Below are positions 1-7,443 of a stretch of DNA of 64,000 nucleotides, in pieces. A program made the translations under genes and the position numbers. Under the pieces are notes generated by a model. That model was given only the letters and a program-made list of their open reading frames with translations, did not search any database and was not told the origin of the DNA. Every line of letters begins with the position of its first letter. Position 1 is the first letter of the stretch. Source of the stretch: Pseudomonas parafulva NBRC 16636 = DSM 17004 (GTDB lineage: Bacteria > Pseudomonadota > Gammaproteobacteria > Pseudomonadales > Pseudomonadaceae); assembly GCF_000730645.1 (NCBI RefSeq), contig NZ_BBIU01000039.1, forward strand, positions 36,571 to 100,570. The letters are read 5' to 3'.

Positions 1-542
1 ATGGCGCCACGGGGCAGGCCGTTGTTGTCATCGGTCAGTGCCATGATCACGGCCATCAGGATGGCTGTGATGATCACCTCCACCAACAGCGCCTGGCCAG
101 TGGACAGCGCCGGGTGCGGGTAGGTGGAGAACACTGCGGCCAGCTCCAGGCTGGCTTCGCTACCGCGCAGCATGGCGTGCGCCTGTTCGAAATCGAAGAA
201 CAGGGCGCTATACAAGGTGTATACCAATGCAGCGCCGCAAAAGGCGCCGCACACCTGGGCCAGCATGTAGAAGGGCAGCTTGCATTTGTCGAAGCCAGCG
301 AACAGGGCAAGGGCGATGCTCACGGCCGGGTTCAGGTGCGCACCTGATATGCCGGCGGTGAGGTAGATACTCATGCTGACGCCTACGCCCCAGATGATGC
401 TGATTTCCCACAGCCCGAAGCTGGCGCCCGCCACCTTGAGCGCGGCAACGCAGCCGGTCCCGAAAAAGATCAGCAACGCAGTGCCGAGAAACTCGGCCAG
501 GCATTGGCTGGGCAGGGTGGGTTGGCCTTGAGCAATTGTCAT
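1..542 (-). CDS. glpF: Glycerol uptake facilitator (MIP channel), truncated by window edge
   Basis: The start codon is the ATG at 542, and the frame runs off the left edge, so about 180 codons are visible and the C-terminal third is missing. The translation begins MTIAQGQPTL and has the first aquaporin half-repeat, with the NPA box in context HLNPAVSIAL and several hydrophobic segments. MIP channels let glycerol cross the inner membrane by facilitated diffusion. A GAGGT ribosome binding site lies upstream of the ATG. In pseudomonads glpF precedes glpK and the GlpR regulator gene, which would lie outside the window. Identity is firm; glycerol rather than water specificity is inferred from the family and species. 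Confidence 0.88.
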   Translation of the reverse strand, partial: MTIAQGQPTLPSQCLAEFLGTALLIFFGTGCVAALKVAGASFGLWEISIIWGVGVSMSIYLTAGISGAHLNPAVSIALALFAGFDKCKLPFYMLAQVCGAFCGAALVYTLYSALFFDFEQAHAMLRGSEASLELAAVFSTYPHPALSTGQALLVEVIITAILMAVIMALTDDNNGLPRGA

Positions 543-846
543 GTATGACCTCATTGTTTTTGTTGTGAGTCGCGTGGCGCTCGACAGCAAAAGCCCGGCG
601 CCTATCCCCATCGACCCCGGGCACCTCTATGAAATGCACCGTAAAAGTGCACCCTTTATTCAGAAACGAAAAAATATAGACAAGAAACGCTGATGTCAAA
701 GGTCGAAAGTGAACGGTCAGTCACGTTTTGGGCAGTTAATATGGGCGCGACTGCGCGAGCTAGAGCGGCGCCATTGCGCCGTGCTGGCTGGGATGTGGGA
801 ATTGTCCTAAAGTAGCCGCCGATTCGTCTTACACCGGAGCCCCTGC
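543..846. other. Intergenic region between glpF and ybaK
   Basis: This 304-bp divergent region holds the glpF promoter described at 671-699 and, nearer the plus-strand gene, a GGAG ribosome binding site at about 835. I see no RNA gene, repeat or small open frame with a convincing ribosome binding site here. Confidence 0.6.
671..699 (-). promoter_or_regulatory. Probable sigma-70 promoter of glpF with repeated GAAACG motifs
   Basis: On the minus strand a TTGACA -35 (694-699) is followed 17 bp later by a TATTTT -10 (671-676), upstream of glpF. GAAACG occurs twice on the plus strand, at 663 and 684, 21 bp apart, around the -10. Such TTTC-rich repeats resemble DeoR-family operators, and GlpR is the known glp repressor in pseudomonads. 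The link to GlpR is inference. Confidence 0.5.
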
Positions 847-1317
847 ATGACACCTGCCCTGGACTTGTTGAAGAAGCACCGCGCCGAGCACCGTGTGCAC
901 AGTTACGAACACGACCCCAAATCGGCGTCATATGGGCTCGAGGCTGCAGAGAAGCTGGGGCTGGACCCGCAACAGGTGTTCAAGACCTTGCTGGCCAGCA
1001 GCGAGAAGGGCGAGTTGCTGGTCGCGGTAGTGCCGGTGGTGGGTTCACTGGACCTCAAGGCCCTGGCGCATGCTGCCGGGGTGAAGAAGTGCGAAATGGC
1101 AGACCCTGCCCAGGCGCAAAGGGCTACAGGCTACCTGGTGGGGGGGATCAGCCCGCTGGGGCAGAAAAAGCGGCTGCGCACTTTTATCGACGACTCATCG
1201 CAGAATTTTGCCAGCATCCATGTCAGTGCCGGGCGCAGGGGGCTGGAAGTGGAGTTGGCGGCAGCGGTGCTGGCCGAATATACCCAAGGCATATTTGCGC
1301 CGATCGGCAGGGGGTAG
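847..1317 (+). CDS. ybaK: Cys-tRNA(Pro)/Cys-tRNA(Cys) deacylase YbaK/EbsC family
   Basis: This 156-residue protein has the full length and pattern of the YbaK editing-domain family, which hydrolyses mischarged Cys-tRNA(Pro) in trans in the cytoplasm. The functional lysine of the family is present as K46 in VFKTLLAS, and the GGISPLGQKK loop typical of YbaK proteins follows near residue 100. The ATG at 847 is preceded by GGAG. The gene is monocistronic, divergent from glpF and convergent with the ABC ATPase gene. Confidence 0.92.
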   Translation: MTPALDLLKKHRAEHRVHSYEHDPKSASYGLEAAEKLGLDPQQVFKTLLASSEKGELLVAVVPVVGSLDLKALAHAAGVKKCEMADPAQAQRATGYLVGGISPLGQKKRLRTFIDDSSQNFASIHVSAGRRGLEVELAAAVLAEYTQGIFAPIGRG

Positions 1318-1348
1318 GGAGGCCGCCAGGCGACCTCCTGCAGCGTCC

Positions 1349-2458
1349 TCAGTGCGCGGAGCTGTGACGGCGCACGCCGCTGTGCTGCTGCAACGCCTGT
1401 GCTGCCACGCTGCCGGGGACAGCGAACAGCACCAGGTGATCGGCTTTCACTGCAATGCCTACGTCCGCCCCAAGCTGATGATCGACATGGCTCGGGAAGA
1501 TTGCCTCCAGTTGGCTGCCGGTGGGCAGTTGCAGGCGATATAAGGTGGAGGCCCCCAGGAAACTCTTGCCCACGATGCTGGCCCGCAACGGGCTGTCGGG
1601 TGCGTGCACGATATCATCGGGACGTAGCAGCACATCCACCGAGCTGCCCGAGGTCATGGTGTAGGCACGGTTGCCACGCAGCTCACCCAGTTCGGTACTG
1701 ACCGCTTCGTGGCTGATCATCTGCCCGCGAATGAAGTACCCCTGGCCGATGAAGCTGGCCACGAAAGGGGTCTGCGGTTCGTGGTAAAGGTTGTAGGGGG
1801 TGTCCCACTGCTCCAGCCGGCCTTCCTTGAACACGCCCACCTGGTCGCTGACCGCAAAGGCCTCTTCCTGGTCATGGGTGACCAGGATGGCGCTGGTGCC
1901 ACGGCTTTTTAGGATGTCCCGCACCTCATGGCTCAGGCGCCTGCGCAGCTCCACATCCAGGTTGGAGAACGGCTCGTCGAGCAACAGCAACTGAGGTTCA
2001 GGTGCCAGCGCCCGGGCCAGGGCTACACGTTGCTGCTGGCCGCCAGACAGCTCGTGCGGGTATCGCCCGCCCAGGCCGCCAAGCTTGACCAGCTCCAGCA
2101 TTTCTTCGATCACCGCCGCCTGGCGGGGATGCTTGGCAATGCCGAAGGCAATGTTCTGCGCAACGGTCAGGTGCGGAAACAGGGCGTAGTCCTGAAACAC
2201 CATGCCAATACGGCGCTTTTCCGGCGCCAAGGTGAAGCCGGCCCGGGAGATGACCTCGCCTGCAAGCTGGATTTCACCGTCATGCACCGGTTCGAAACCT
2301 GCGATGGCGCGCAGGGTGGTGGTTTTGCCGCAACCGGACGCACCCAGCAGGCAACCGATGTCGCCGGCATTGAGGTGCAGGTTGAGGTTCTGGACGATGC
2401 GCTGATCGCCATAGCCGCAGGCGAGGTTGCGCAGGTTGAGCAGTAGAGGTTGACTCAT
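1349..2458 (-). CDS. ABC transporter ATP-binding protein (FbpC/PotA-like), orphan
   Basis: This 369-residue ATPase has Walker A GASGCGKT (39-46), the signature LSGGQQQR (138-144), Walker B LLLLDEP (157-163) and an H-loop histidine in VTHDQEEA (193-200). After about residue 240 a TOBE-like C-terminal region follows, as in iron(III), spermidine and sulfate importers. It would energise an inner-membrane importer. No permease or binding-protein gene adjoins it, so the partner must be encoded elsewhere. Its start overlaps the argF stop by four bases, so the two are co-transcribed with argF first. The FbpC-like pattern suggests iron or a similar anion, but the substrate cannot be read from the sequence. 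Confidence 0.85.
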   Translation of the reverse strand: MSQPLLLNLRNLACGYGDQRIVQNLNLHLNAGDIGCLLGASGCGKTTTLRAIAGFEPVHDGEIQLAGEVISRAGFTLAPEKRRIGMVFQDYALFPHLTVAQNIAFGIAKHPRQAAVIEEMLELVKLGGLGGRYPHELSGGQQQRVALARALAPEPQLLLLDEPFSNLDVELRRRLSHEVRDILKSRGTSAILVTHDQEEAFAVSDQVGVFKEGRLEQWDTPYNLYHEPQTPFVASFIGQGYFIRGQMISHEAVSTELGELRGNRAYTMTSGSSVDVLLRPDDIVHAPDSPLRASIVGKSFLGASTLYRLQLPTGSQLEAIFPSHVDHQLGADVGIAVKADHLVLFAVPGSVAAQALQQHSGVRRHSSAH

Positions 2459-3375
2459 GCGTGGTGGTAAGCCGGTTCGACAAGGAATTCGAGAAGGGCC
2501 TTCTGTGCATGCAGGCGGTTTTCAGCCTGGTCCCAGGCGACCGAACGTGGGTCGTCAAGCAGGTCATGGCTGATTTCCTCGCCACGGTGGGCGGGCAGGC
2601 AATGCATGAACAGGGCGTCGGGTGCCGCCAGGTCAAGCATTTGCCGGGTGACCTGGTAGGGCGCGAAATGCGCCAGGCGACGAGCAGTTTCCTCTTCCTG
2701 GCCCATGGAAGTCCAGACATCTGTGGTCACCAGGTGAGCACCCTGCACGGCCAGCAGTGGGTCGCGCACGAGCTGCACGTGGTCGCCGCCGATGGCCATG
2801 AAACGCGTATCGGGTTCGTAACCTTCGGGGCAGGCGATGCGCAGCTGGAAGCCGAACTGGCGCGCCGCTTCGATGTAGGAGTTGCACATGTTGAAGCCGT
2901 CACCGATCCAGGCAACCGTCTTGCCCTGGATGGGCCCACGGTGCTCCAGGAAGGTCTGCATGTCGGCCAGCAACTGGCAAGGGTGGGATTCGTCCGACAG
3001 CGCATTGATGACCGGCACGCGGGACTTGGCGGCGAACTCGGTGAGCGTGCTGTGGGCGTGGGTGCGGATCATCACCACGTCGAGCATGCTCGACAACACG
3101 ATGGCACTGTCGCCAATGGGCTCGCCACGGCCCAGTTGCGTGTCACGCGGGGACAGGAAGATCGCCTGGCCGCCGAGCTGGATCATGCCGGCCTCGAACG
3201 AGACCCGGGTGCGGGTGGAGGACTTTTCGAAGATCATCCCCAGCACGCGGTTTTTCAGGGGCTCGAACAGCACGCCTCGCTTGCGCAGGTCCTTCAGCTC
3301 GATGCCGCGGCGGATCACCCCGAGCAATTCGTCGGTGGTGAAGTCCAGCAGGGAGAGAAAGTGCCTAGCGCTCAT
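2455..3375 (-). CDS. argF: Ornithine carbamoyltransferase (anabolic)
   Basis: This 306-residue enzyme makes citrulline from ornithine and carbamoyl phosphate in arginine biosynthesis. The carbamoyl phosphate loop SSTRTR lies near residues 52-57, the ornithine-binding SMG motif is in DVWTSMGQEEE, and the catalytic cysteine is in MHCLPAHRG. The length and the separation from an arc operon fit the anabolic enzyme rather than catabolic ArcB. Upstream there are ArgR-like half-sites overlapping the promoter, fitting repression by arginine. The downstream ABC ATPase gene overlaps its stop codon. Confidence 0.96.
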   Translation of the reverse strand: MSARHFLSLLDFTTDELLGVIRRGIELKDLRKRGVLFEPLKNRVLGMIFEKSSTRTRVSFEAGMIQLGGQAIFLSPRDTQLGRGEPIGDSAIVLSSMLDVVMIRTHAHSTLTEFAAKSRVPVINALSDESHPCQLLADMQTFLEHRGPIQGKTVAWIGDGFNMCNSYIEAARQFGFQLRIACPEGYEPDTRFMAIGGDHVQLVRDPLLAVQGAHLVTTDVWTSMGQEEETARRLAHFAPYQVTRQMLDLAAPDALFMHCLPAHRGEEISHDLLDDPRSVAWDQAENRLHAQKALLEFLVEPAYHHA

Positions 3376-3480
3376 GATTGACTACCTTATCTGCAACAGT
3401 ATGCAGGCCCACCGTGTGGTTTTTTTTAACAACGGGAGTGACCTGCGGCGTAAGCCGCACGGGGCGGACGAAATGGGGAA

Positions 3481-3517
3481 AGGCGCAATACTATAATTAA
3501 ATGTCGCCTGAAACCAA
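3481..3517 (-). promoter_or_regulatory. argF promoter with two ArgR-type half-sites
   Basis: On the minus strand TTGGTT (3512-3517) and TATAGT (3490-3495) are 16 bp apart. On the plus strand TGTCGC-N8-AA starts at 3502 and a degenerate copy, AGGCGC-N8-AA, starts at 3481, exactly 21 bp away. This matches the TGTCGCN8AAN5 direct-repeat pattern described for Pseudomonas ArgR. The sites cover the promoter, which suggests repression. Confidence 0.6.
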
Positions 3518-3605
3518 GGGGGGAAACAACGGCCACCTGAGCAGGGTGTTGCAAAGGGTGTCGGCGTTGCCCCTGTAGCTGTTTTTTATTTGCTACAGGG
3601 GTTTT
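3492..3605 (+). ncRNA. Candidate short transcript opposite the argF promoter
   Basis: A perfect TATAAT (3492-3497) on the plus strand would start RNA near 3504, and a 10-bp hairpin followed by TTTT ends at 3605, giving an RNA of roughly 100 nt. No open frame with a ribosome binding site lies between. There is no clear -35 element. It could instead be an attenuated leader of the oxidoreductase gene. Low confidence. Confidence 0.25.
3570..3605 (+). terminator. Terminator-like hairpin upstream of the oxidoreductase gene
   Basis: CCCCTGTAGC (3570-3579) pairs perfectly with GCTACAGGGG (3592-3601) around a 12-nt T-rich loop and is followed by TTTT. The T-run is only on the plus-strand side, so it would act on plus-strand RNA, yet no plus-strand gene precedes it. 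Confidence 0.5.
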
Positions 3606-3750
3606 GTACACGGCTTGCTGGCGATTTGGCAAACCACTGTCGTGAATCGTGCGCCTGATGTCGCTGGATTCACGCCACGAAGCACGCTGGCCCGGGCGGC
3701 GACGCGGCGCCATAGTCTTGGCTTCTTCCCTGACCCAGGCAAAAGCGGCC

Positions 3751-5859
3751 ATGAACAAGACCCTGCACCACCGTGCCTGCCACCTGTGCGAAGCCATTTG
3801 CGGCTTGAGCATCGAATTGAGCCACGGCGCTGATGGCACGGCGCAGATCAGTTCGATCAAGGGCGACCCGCTGGACCCCTTCAGCCGCGGCCACATATGC
3901 CCCAAGGCGGTGGCCTTGCAGGACATCCAGAACGACCCCGATCGGCTGCGCCGGCCACACCGCAGGGTTGGGCAACAGTGGCAGGCGATCAGCTGGGATG
4001 AAGCCTTCGCCCTGGCAGCCGAGCGCCTCTGGGCGGTGCAGCAGGCTCACGGGCGCAATGCCGTGGCGGTGTATCAGGGTAACCCGAGCGTGCATAACTA
4101 TGGCTTGATGACCCACAGCAACTACTTTCTTGGCCTGCTCAAAACCCGTAACCGGTTTTCTGCCACCTCGGTAGATCAATTGCCCCAGCACCTGGTCAGC
4201 CACCTGATGTACGGCCACGGGCTGCTGCTGCCGGTTCCCGACATCGACCATACCGACTTCATGCTGATTCTCGGTGGCAACCCGCTGGCCTCCAACGGCA
4301 GCATCATGACCGTGCCGGATGTGGAAAAGCGCTTCAAGGCCCTGCGCGCACGGGGAGGGCGCCTGGTGGTGGTGGACCCGCGGCGCAGTGAAACGGCGGC
4401 GATAGCCGACACCCATCTGTTCATTCGCCCCGGCGGCGACGCCGCGCTGTTGTGCGGCCTGCTCAACACCCTGTTCGAAGAAGGCCTGGCCAGAGGCACA
4501 CACCTGCCTGTGAGCGGCGTGCCGGCCGTGCAGGCGGCGATAGCCCCTATGACGGCCGAGGCCATGAGCCCGCTTTGTGGCATCCCTGCAGCAGGTATCC
4601 GCCAGCTCGCACGTGACTTCGCGGCTGCCGACACGGCCGTTTGCTATGGCCGCATGGGCGTGTCCACCCAAGTGTTCGGCACGCTCTGCCACTGGCTGGT
4701 GCAGTTGATCAACCTGGTCACTGGTAACCTCGACCGCCCAGGCGGCGCATTGTGCACCGAGCCTGCCGTCGACCTGGTGGCGGCCACCTCGGGTGGTCAC
4801 TTCAATGCGTGGCAAAGCCGGGTGTCAGGGCTGCCCGAATATGGCGGCGAGTTGCCGGTTGCCGCCTTGGCCGAGGAAATGCTCACGCCGGGTGAGGGGC
4901 AGGTGCGCGCACTGGTGACGGTGGCCGGCAACCCGGTACTGTCAACGCCTAACGGTCGGCAACTGGACGGCGCCTTGGCGGGGCTGGAGTTCATGCTCAG
5001 CATCGACCTGTACATCAACGAAACCACGCGCCATGCCGACCTGATCCTGCCGTCGACGTCGGCCCTGGAAAACGACCATTACGACAGCACGTTCAACTTG
5101 CTGGCCGTCCGCAACGTCACCCGCTTCAACCGCGCCATTCTCCCCAAGCCCGAAGGGGCGCTGCACGACTGGGAAATCTTCGTAGGCCTTGCCCAGGCGT
5201 TTGCCGCGCGTGCACAGCAGCCGCTGAAACCCACCGCGCCGCCCGCGCACATGATCGACCTGGCGTTGCGCAGTGGCCGCTATGGCCATGACACCCCCTG
5301 GAAGCTGTCACTGGAGGCGTTGGACTCCCACCCTCATGGCCTCGACCTCGGCCCGCTGCAGCGCAACCTGGGCGCGCGCCTGGCGACGGCCGGAAACACC
5401 GTCCAGGCGGCACCCCAGGTGTTGCTACAGGACTTGCAGCGCCTGGCCCTGCAGGCCCTTCCGGCGCCAGGCCAACTGCTGCTGATCGGCCGTCGGCATG
5501 TGCGCAGCAACAATTCGTGGATGCACAACTACCACAGGCTGGTCAAAGGCAAGCCACGGCATCAGTTGCTGATGCACCCTGATGACATGCAGCACAGGTG
5601 CTTGCAGGATGGCCAGCGGGTTCGGGTGAGTTCCCGCACCGGCACCGTGGAAGTTGAGGTGCAGGGTTGCCACAACATGATGCCCGGCGTGGTCAGCCTG
5701 CCTCACGGTTATGGTCATGGGTTGAAGGGTGTGCACATGCAGGTAGCCCAGCGCCAGCCAGGTGCCAGCGCCAACGACCTGACCGACGAACGCCTGCGTG
5801 ACCCGGTATCGGGCAACGCAGCGCTCAATGGCGTCCCCGTGCAGGTAGAGGCCGCCTGA
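3751..5859 (+). CDS. Molybdopterin-dependent oxidoreductase with N-terminal 4Fe-4S cluster
   Basis: This 702-residue protein of the DMSO reductase/formate dehydrogenase family binds bis-MGD molybdenum and one 4Fe-4S cluster. The cluster ligands are C10-x2-C13-x3-C17 and C50 (GHICPKA). The molybdopterin domain follows, with SVDQLPQHL and GGNPLASN stretches, and a C-terminal dinucleotide-binding domain contains LPHGYGHG. The start was put at 3751 because the cysteine motif begins nine residues later and no plausible domain lies upstream; the ribosome binding site is weak. There is no twin-arginine signal, so it should be cytoplasmic. No partner subunit adjoins it, so the electron partner and substrate are unknown. 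Confidence 0.85.
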   Translation: MNKTLHHRACHLCEAICGLSIELSHGADGTAQISSIKGDPLDPFSRGHICPKAVALQDIQNDPDRLRRPHRRVGQQWQAISWDEAFALAAERLWAVQQAHGRNAVAVYQGNPSVHNYGLMTHSNYFLGLLKTRNRFSATSVDQLPQHLVSHLMYGHGLLLPVPDIDHTDFMLILGGNPLASNGSIMTVPDVEKRFKALRARGGRLVVVDPRRSETAAIADTHLFIRPGGDAALLCGLLNTLFEEGLARGTHLPVSGVPAVQAAIAPMTAEAMSPLCGIPAAGIRQLARDFAAADTAVCYGRMGVSTQVFGTLCHWLVQLINLVTGNLDRPGGALCTEPAVDLVAATSGGHFNAWQSRVSGLPEYGGELPVAALAEEMLTPGEGQVRALVTVAGNPVLSTPNGRQLDGALAGLEFMLSIDLYINETTRHADLILPSTSALENDHYDSTFNLLAVRNVTRFNRAILPKPEGALHDWEIFVGLAQAFAARAQQPLKPTAPPAHMIDLALRSGRYGHDTPWKLSLEALDSHPHGLDLGPLQRNLGARLATAGNTVQAAPQVLLQDLQRLALQALPAPGQLLLIGRRHVRSNNSWMHNYHRLVKGKPRHQLLMHPDDMQHRCLQDGQRVRVSSRTGTVEVEVQGCHNMMPGVVSLPHGYGHGLKGVHMQVAQRQPGASANDLTDERLRDPVSGNAALNGVPVQVEAA

Positions 5860-5942
5860 GGGCACGAGCATGCCGCTCGGCTTTCCGTTACAATGCCTCA
5901 CCGTGCCGACGACGACGTCGCAAAGTTAAGCCGAGGTGCTAC

Positions 5943-6278
5943 ATGGATATCATCGAAACGATCAAAGAGCAGATTGCCAACAACACCATTCTGCTCTACA
6001 TGAAGGGCTCGCCGAATGCACCGCAATGCGGTTTTTCTGCGCGTGCTTCCCAGGCGGTCATGGGTTGCGGCGAGAAGTTCGCCTACGTCGACATCCTGCA
6101 GAACCCGGAAATCCGCGCCAACCTGCCTAAATATGCCAACTGGCCAACCTTCCCCCAGCTCTGGGTGGGTGGCGAGCTGGTTGGCGGCAGCGACATCGTG
6201 CTGGAAATGTTCGAAAACGGTGAGCTGCAGACGCTCATCAAGGATGCCGCCGCCAAGGCCAAGGCTGCCGAAGCCTGA
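5943..6278 (+). CDS. grxD: Monothiol glutaredoxin Grx4
   Basis: This 111-residue protein has the monothiol active site CGFS with C29, which binds a shared 2Fe-2S cluster with glutathione and hands it to target apoproteins. The WPTFPQLWVGGELVGGSD stretch is the glutathione/cis-proline region of the family. A TACAAT -10-like element lies at 5889-5894. The terminator at 6293-6323 ends the transcript. Its position beside bfr and bfd groups iron-sulfur and iron-storage functions. Confidence 0.95.
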   Translation: MDIIETIKEQIANNTILLYMKGSPNAPQCGFSARASQAVMGCGEKFAYVDILQNPEIRANLPKYANWPTFPQLWVGGELVGGSDIVLEMFENGELQTLIKDAAAKAKAAEA

Positions 6279-6292
6279 TAGGCAGCGAGCCA

Positions 6293-6323
6293 CAAAAAAA
6301 ACCCGCCAATGGCGGGTTTTTTT
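6293..6323. terminator. Bidirectional terminator between grxD and bfr
   Basis: ACCCGCC (6301-6307) pairs with GGCGGGT (6311-6317) around a 3-nt loop, with an A-run before and a T-run after, so it can end both convergent genes. Confidence 0.92.
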
Positions 6324-6335
6324 ATGGCGTTGGGA

Positions 6336-6809
6336 TCATTCCTCGCCCATCTGCGACTGCAGGTAGTTCTCGATGCCGATCTTGTCGATGAGGCTCAGCT
6401 GGGTTTCCAGCCAGTCGATGTGCTCTTCCTCGGATTCGAGGATGTCTTCGAGCATGTCACGCGAACCGAAGTCCCCGGCCGTTTCGCAGTGGGCGATGGC
6501 GGCTTTCAGGTCCAGCAGGCCTTTCTGCTCGATCTTCAGGTCGCATTCGAGCATTTCCTTGGTGTGCTCGCCGATCAGCAACTTGCCCAGGTCCTGAACG
6601 TTGGGAATGCCTTCGAGGAACAGAATACGCTTGATCAGTTTGTCAGCGTGCTTCATCTCGTCGATGGACTCTTTGTACTCGTGCTTGCCGAGTTTGTTCA
6701 GGCCCCAGTCTTCGTACATGCGGGCATGCAGGAAGTACTGGTTGATGGCGACCAGCTCGTTTCCGAGGATCTTGTTGAGATGCTGGATGACGCTGATGTC
6801 GCCTTTCAT
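6336..6809 (-). CDS. bfr: Bacterioferritin
   Basis: This 157-residue subunit of the 24-mer iron-storage shell has the haem-ligating methionine M52 and ferroxidase ligands E18, E51 and H54. The start at 6809 gives the standard MKGDISVIQH N-terminus and has an AGGA site; the frame could extend ten codons further but that is not conserved in the family. It stores iron as a ferric mineral in the cytoplasm. Bacterioferritin-associated ferredoxin is encoded just upstream on the same strand, and a Fur-like site lies at 6912-6930. Confidence 0.96.
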   Translation of the reverse strand: MKGDISVIQHLNKILGNELVAINQYFLHARMYEDWGLNKLGKHEYKESIDEMKHADKLIKRILFLEGIPNVQDLGKLLIGEHTKEMLECDLKIEQKGLLDLKAAIAHCETAGDFGSRDMLEDILESEEEHIDWLETQLSLIDKIGIENYLQSQMGEE

Positions 6810-6911
6810 GGGTGTTCCTGCCCTGTCGAAGTGTGCCAATACTGCGAAGTTTGAGCTGGATGCCCGGGCCTGTCAAACCTAAGTTATTGAATAATAAATG
6901 AAAATTAATAG

Positions 6912-6930
6912 GAATAAGAATGTTTGTGAA
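6912..6930. promoter_or_regulatory. Fur-like site upstream of bfr
   Basis: The 19-bp stretch reads GAATAAGAATGTTTGTGAA and agrees at 15 of 19 positions with the stretch before bfd at 7275-7293. Both resemble degenerate Fur boxes. Near-identical repeats, CTAAGTTATTGAAT and CTAACTTATTGAAT, flank it at about 6881 and 6944. Confidence 0.4.
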
Positions 6931-6966
6931 CCGCGTTGGAGCCCTAACTTATTGAATTATGAGCAT

Positions 6967-6991
6967 AAAAAAACCGGACACGAGGTCCGGT
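6967..6991 (-). terminator. Terminator of bfd
   Basis: ACCGGAC (6973-6979) and GTCCGGT (6985-6991) form a 7-bp stem. The A-run at 6967-6973 becomes a U-run on the minus-strand transcript. Confidence 0.88.
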
Positions 6992-7009
6992 TTCGGGAAA
7001 CGGTGGTAT

Positions 7010-7228
7010 TCAGGCAGTGGTAAATTCCACGGGGTAGGGCAGCGCCGCCTGGCTGACCTGGAGGTCGGTCAGCGTTTCGCGCACCACCTGCTTGGCCAGG
7101 CACGCACATTTGCCACATTGGCTGGCGACATTGGTCGCGGCACGGACTTCCTTGTAGCTGCAGCATCCTTCATAGATCGCATCGCGGATCTGTCCGTCGG
7201 TGACGCCGACACAAAGACACACATACAT
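7010..7228 (-). CDS. bfd: Bacterioferritin-associated ferredoxin
   Basis: This 72-residue protein has the Bfd 2Fe-2S ligand set C4-x-C6 ... C38-x2-C41. Bfd docks on bacterioferritin and passes electrons to the stored ferric core so that iron can be released. It lies upstream of bfr on the same strand but has its own terminator (6967-6991), so the two are probably separate transcripts. A Fur-like site at 7275-7293 fits the known induction of bfd under iron starvation. Confidence 0.95.
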   Translation of the reverse strand: MYVCLCVGVTDGQIRDAIYEGCCSYKEVRAATNVASQCGKCACLAKQVVRETLTDLQVSQAALPYPVEFTTA

Positions 7229-7274
7229 AAGGGCTGACCATCGCTGGCGGGATCGATGGGGTGGAGCTTAATGT

Positions 7275-7293
7275 GAATGAGAATGCTTGTCAA
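7275..7293. promoter_or_regulatory. Fur-like site upstream of bfd
   Basis: The stretch GAATGAGAATGCTTGTCAA lies 47 bp upstream of the bfd start, in the bfd/peroxiredoxin divergent region. It resembles Pseudomonas Fur boxes of the AATGAGAAT type. A match score was not computed. Confidence 0.55.
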
Positions 7294-7443
7294 AGTGGTT
7301 TCAGAAGGCATTTACCGAAGGCGACCGACGGTCGCTCATCACCGGAGTCGGCCTGTCATGAGAAGCCGTGTATGATGGTCAACCTTTGCTGGATGTCGGG
7401 CAGGGCCCGGCAACAGGTTATTCACCCTCATCAGGAGATTACA

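Larger units (their letters stand above)
3376..3750. other. Intergenic region between argF and the molybdopterin oxidoreductase gene
   Basis: This 375-bp divergent region contains the argF promoter with ArgR-like sites (3481-3517), a perfect TATAAT on the plus strand (3492-3497) and a plus-strand terminator-like hairpin (3570-3605). The remaining 145 bp before the oxidoreductase start contain no feature I can support. Confidence 0.6.

Noticed and set aside
208..699. 163-codon minus-strand frame over glpF
   Set aside because: The glpF frame (start at 542) gives clear aquaporin motifs. This frame gives arginine-rich nonsense.
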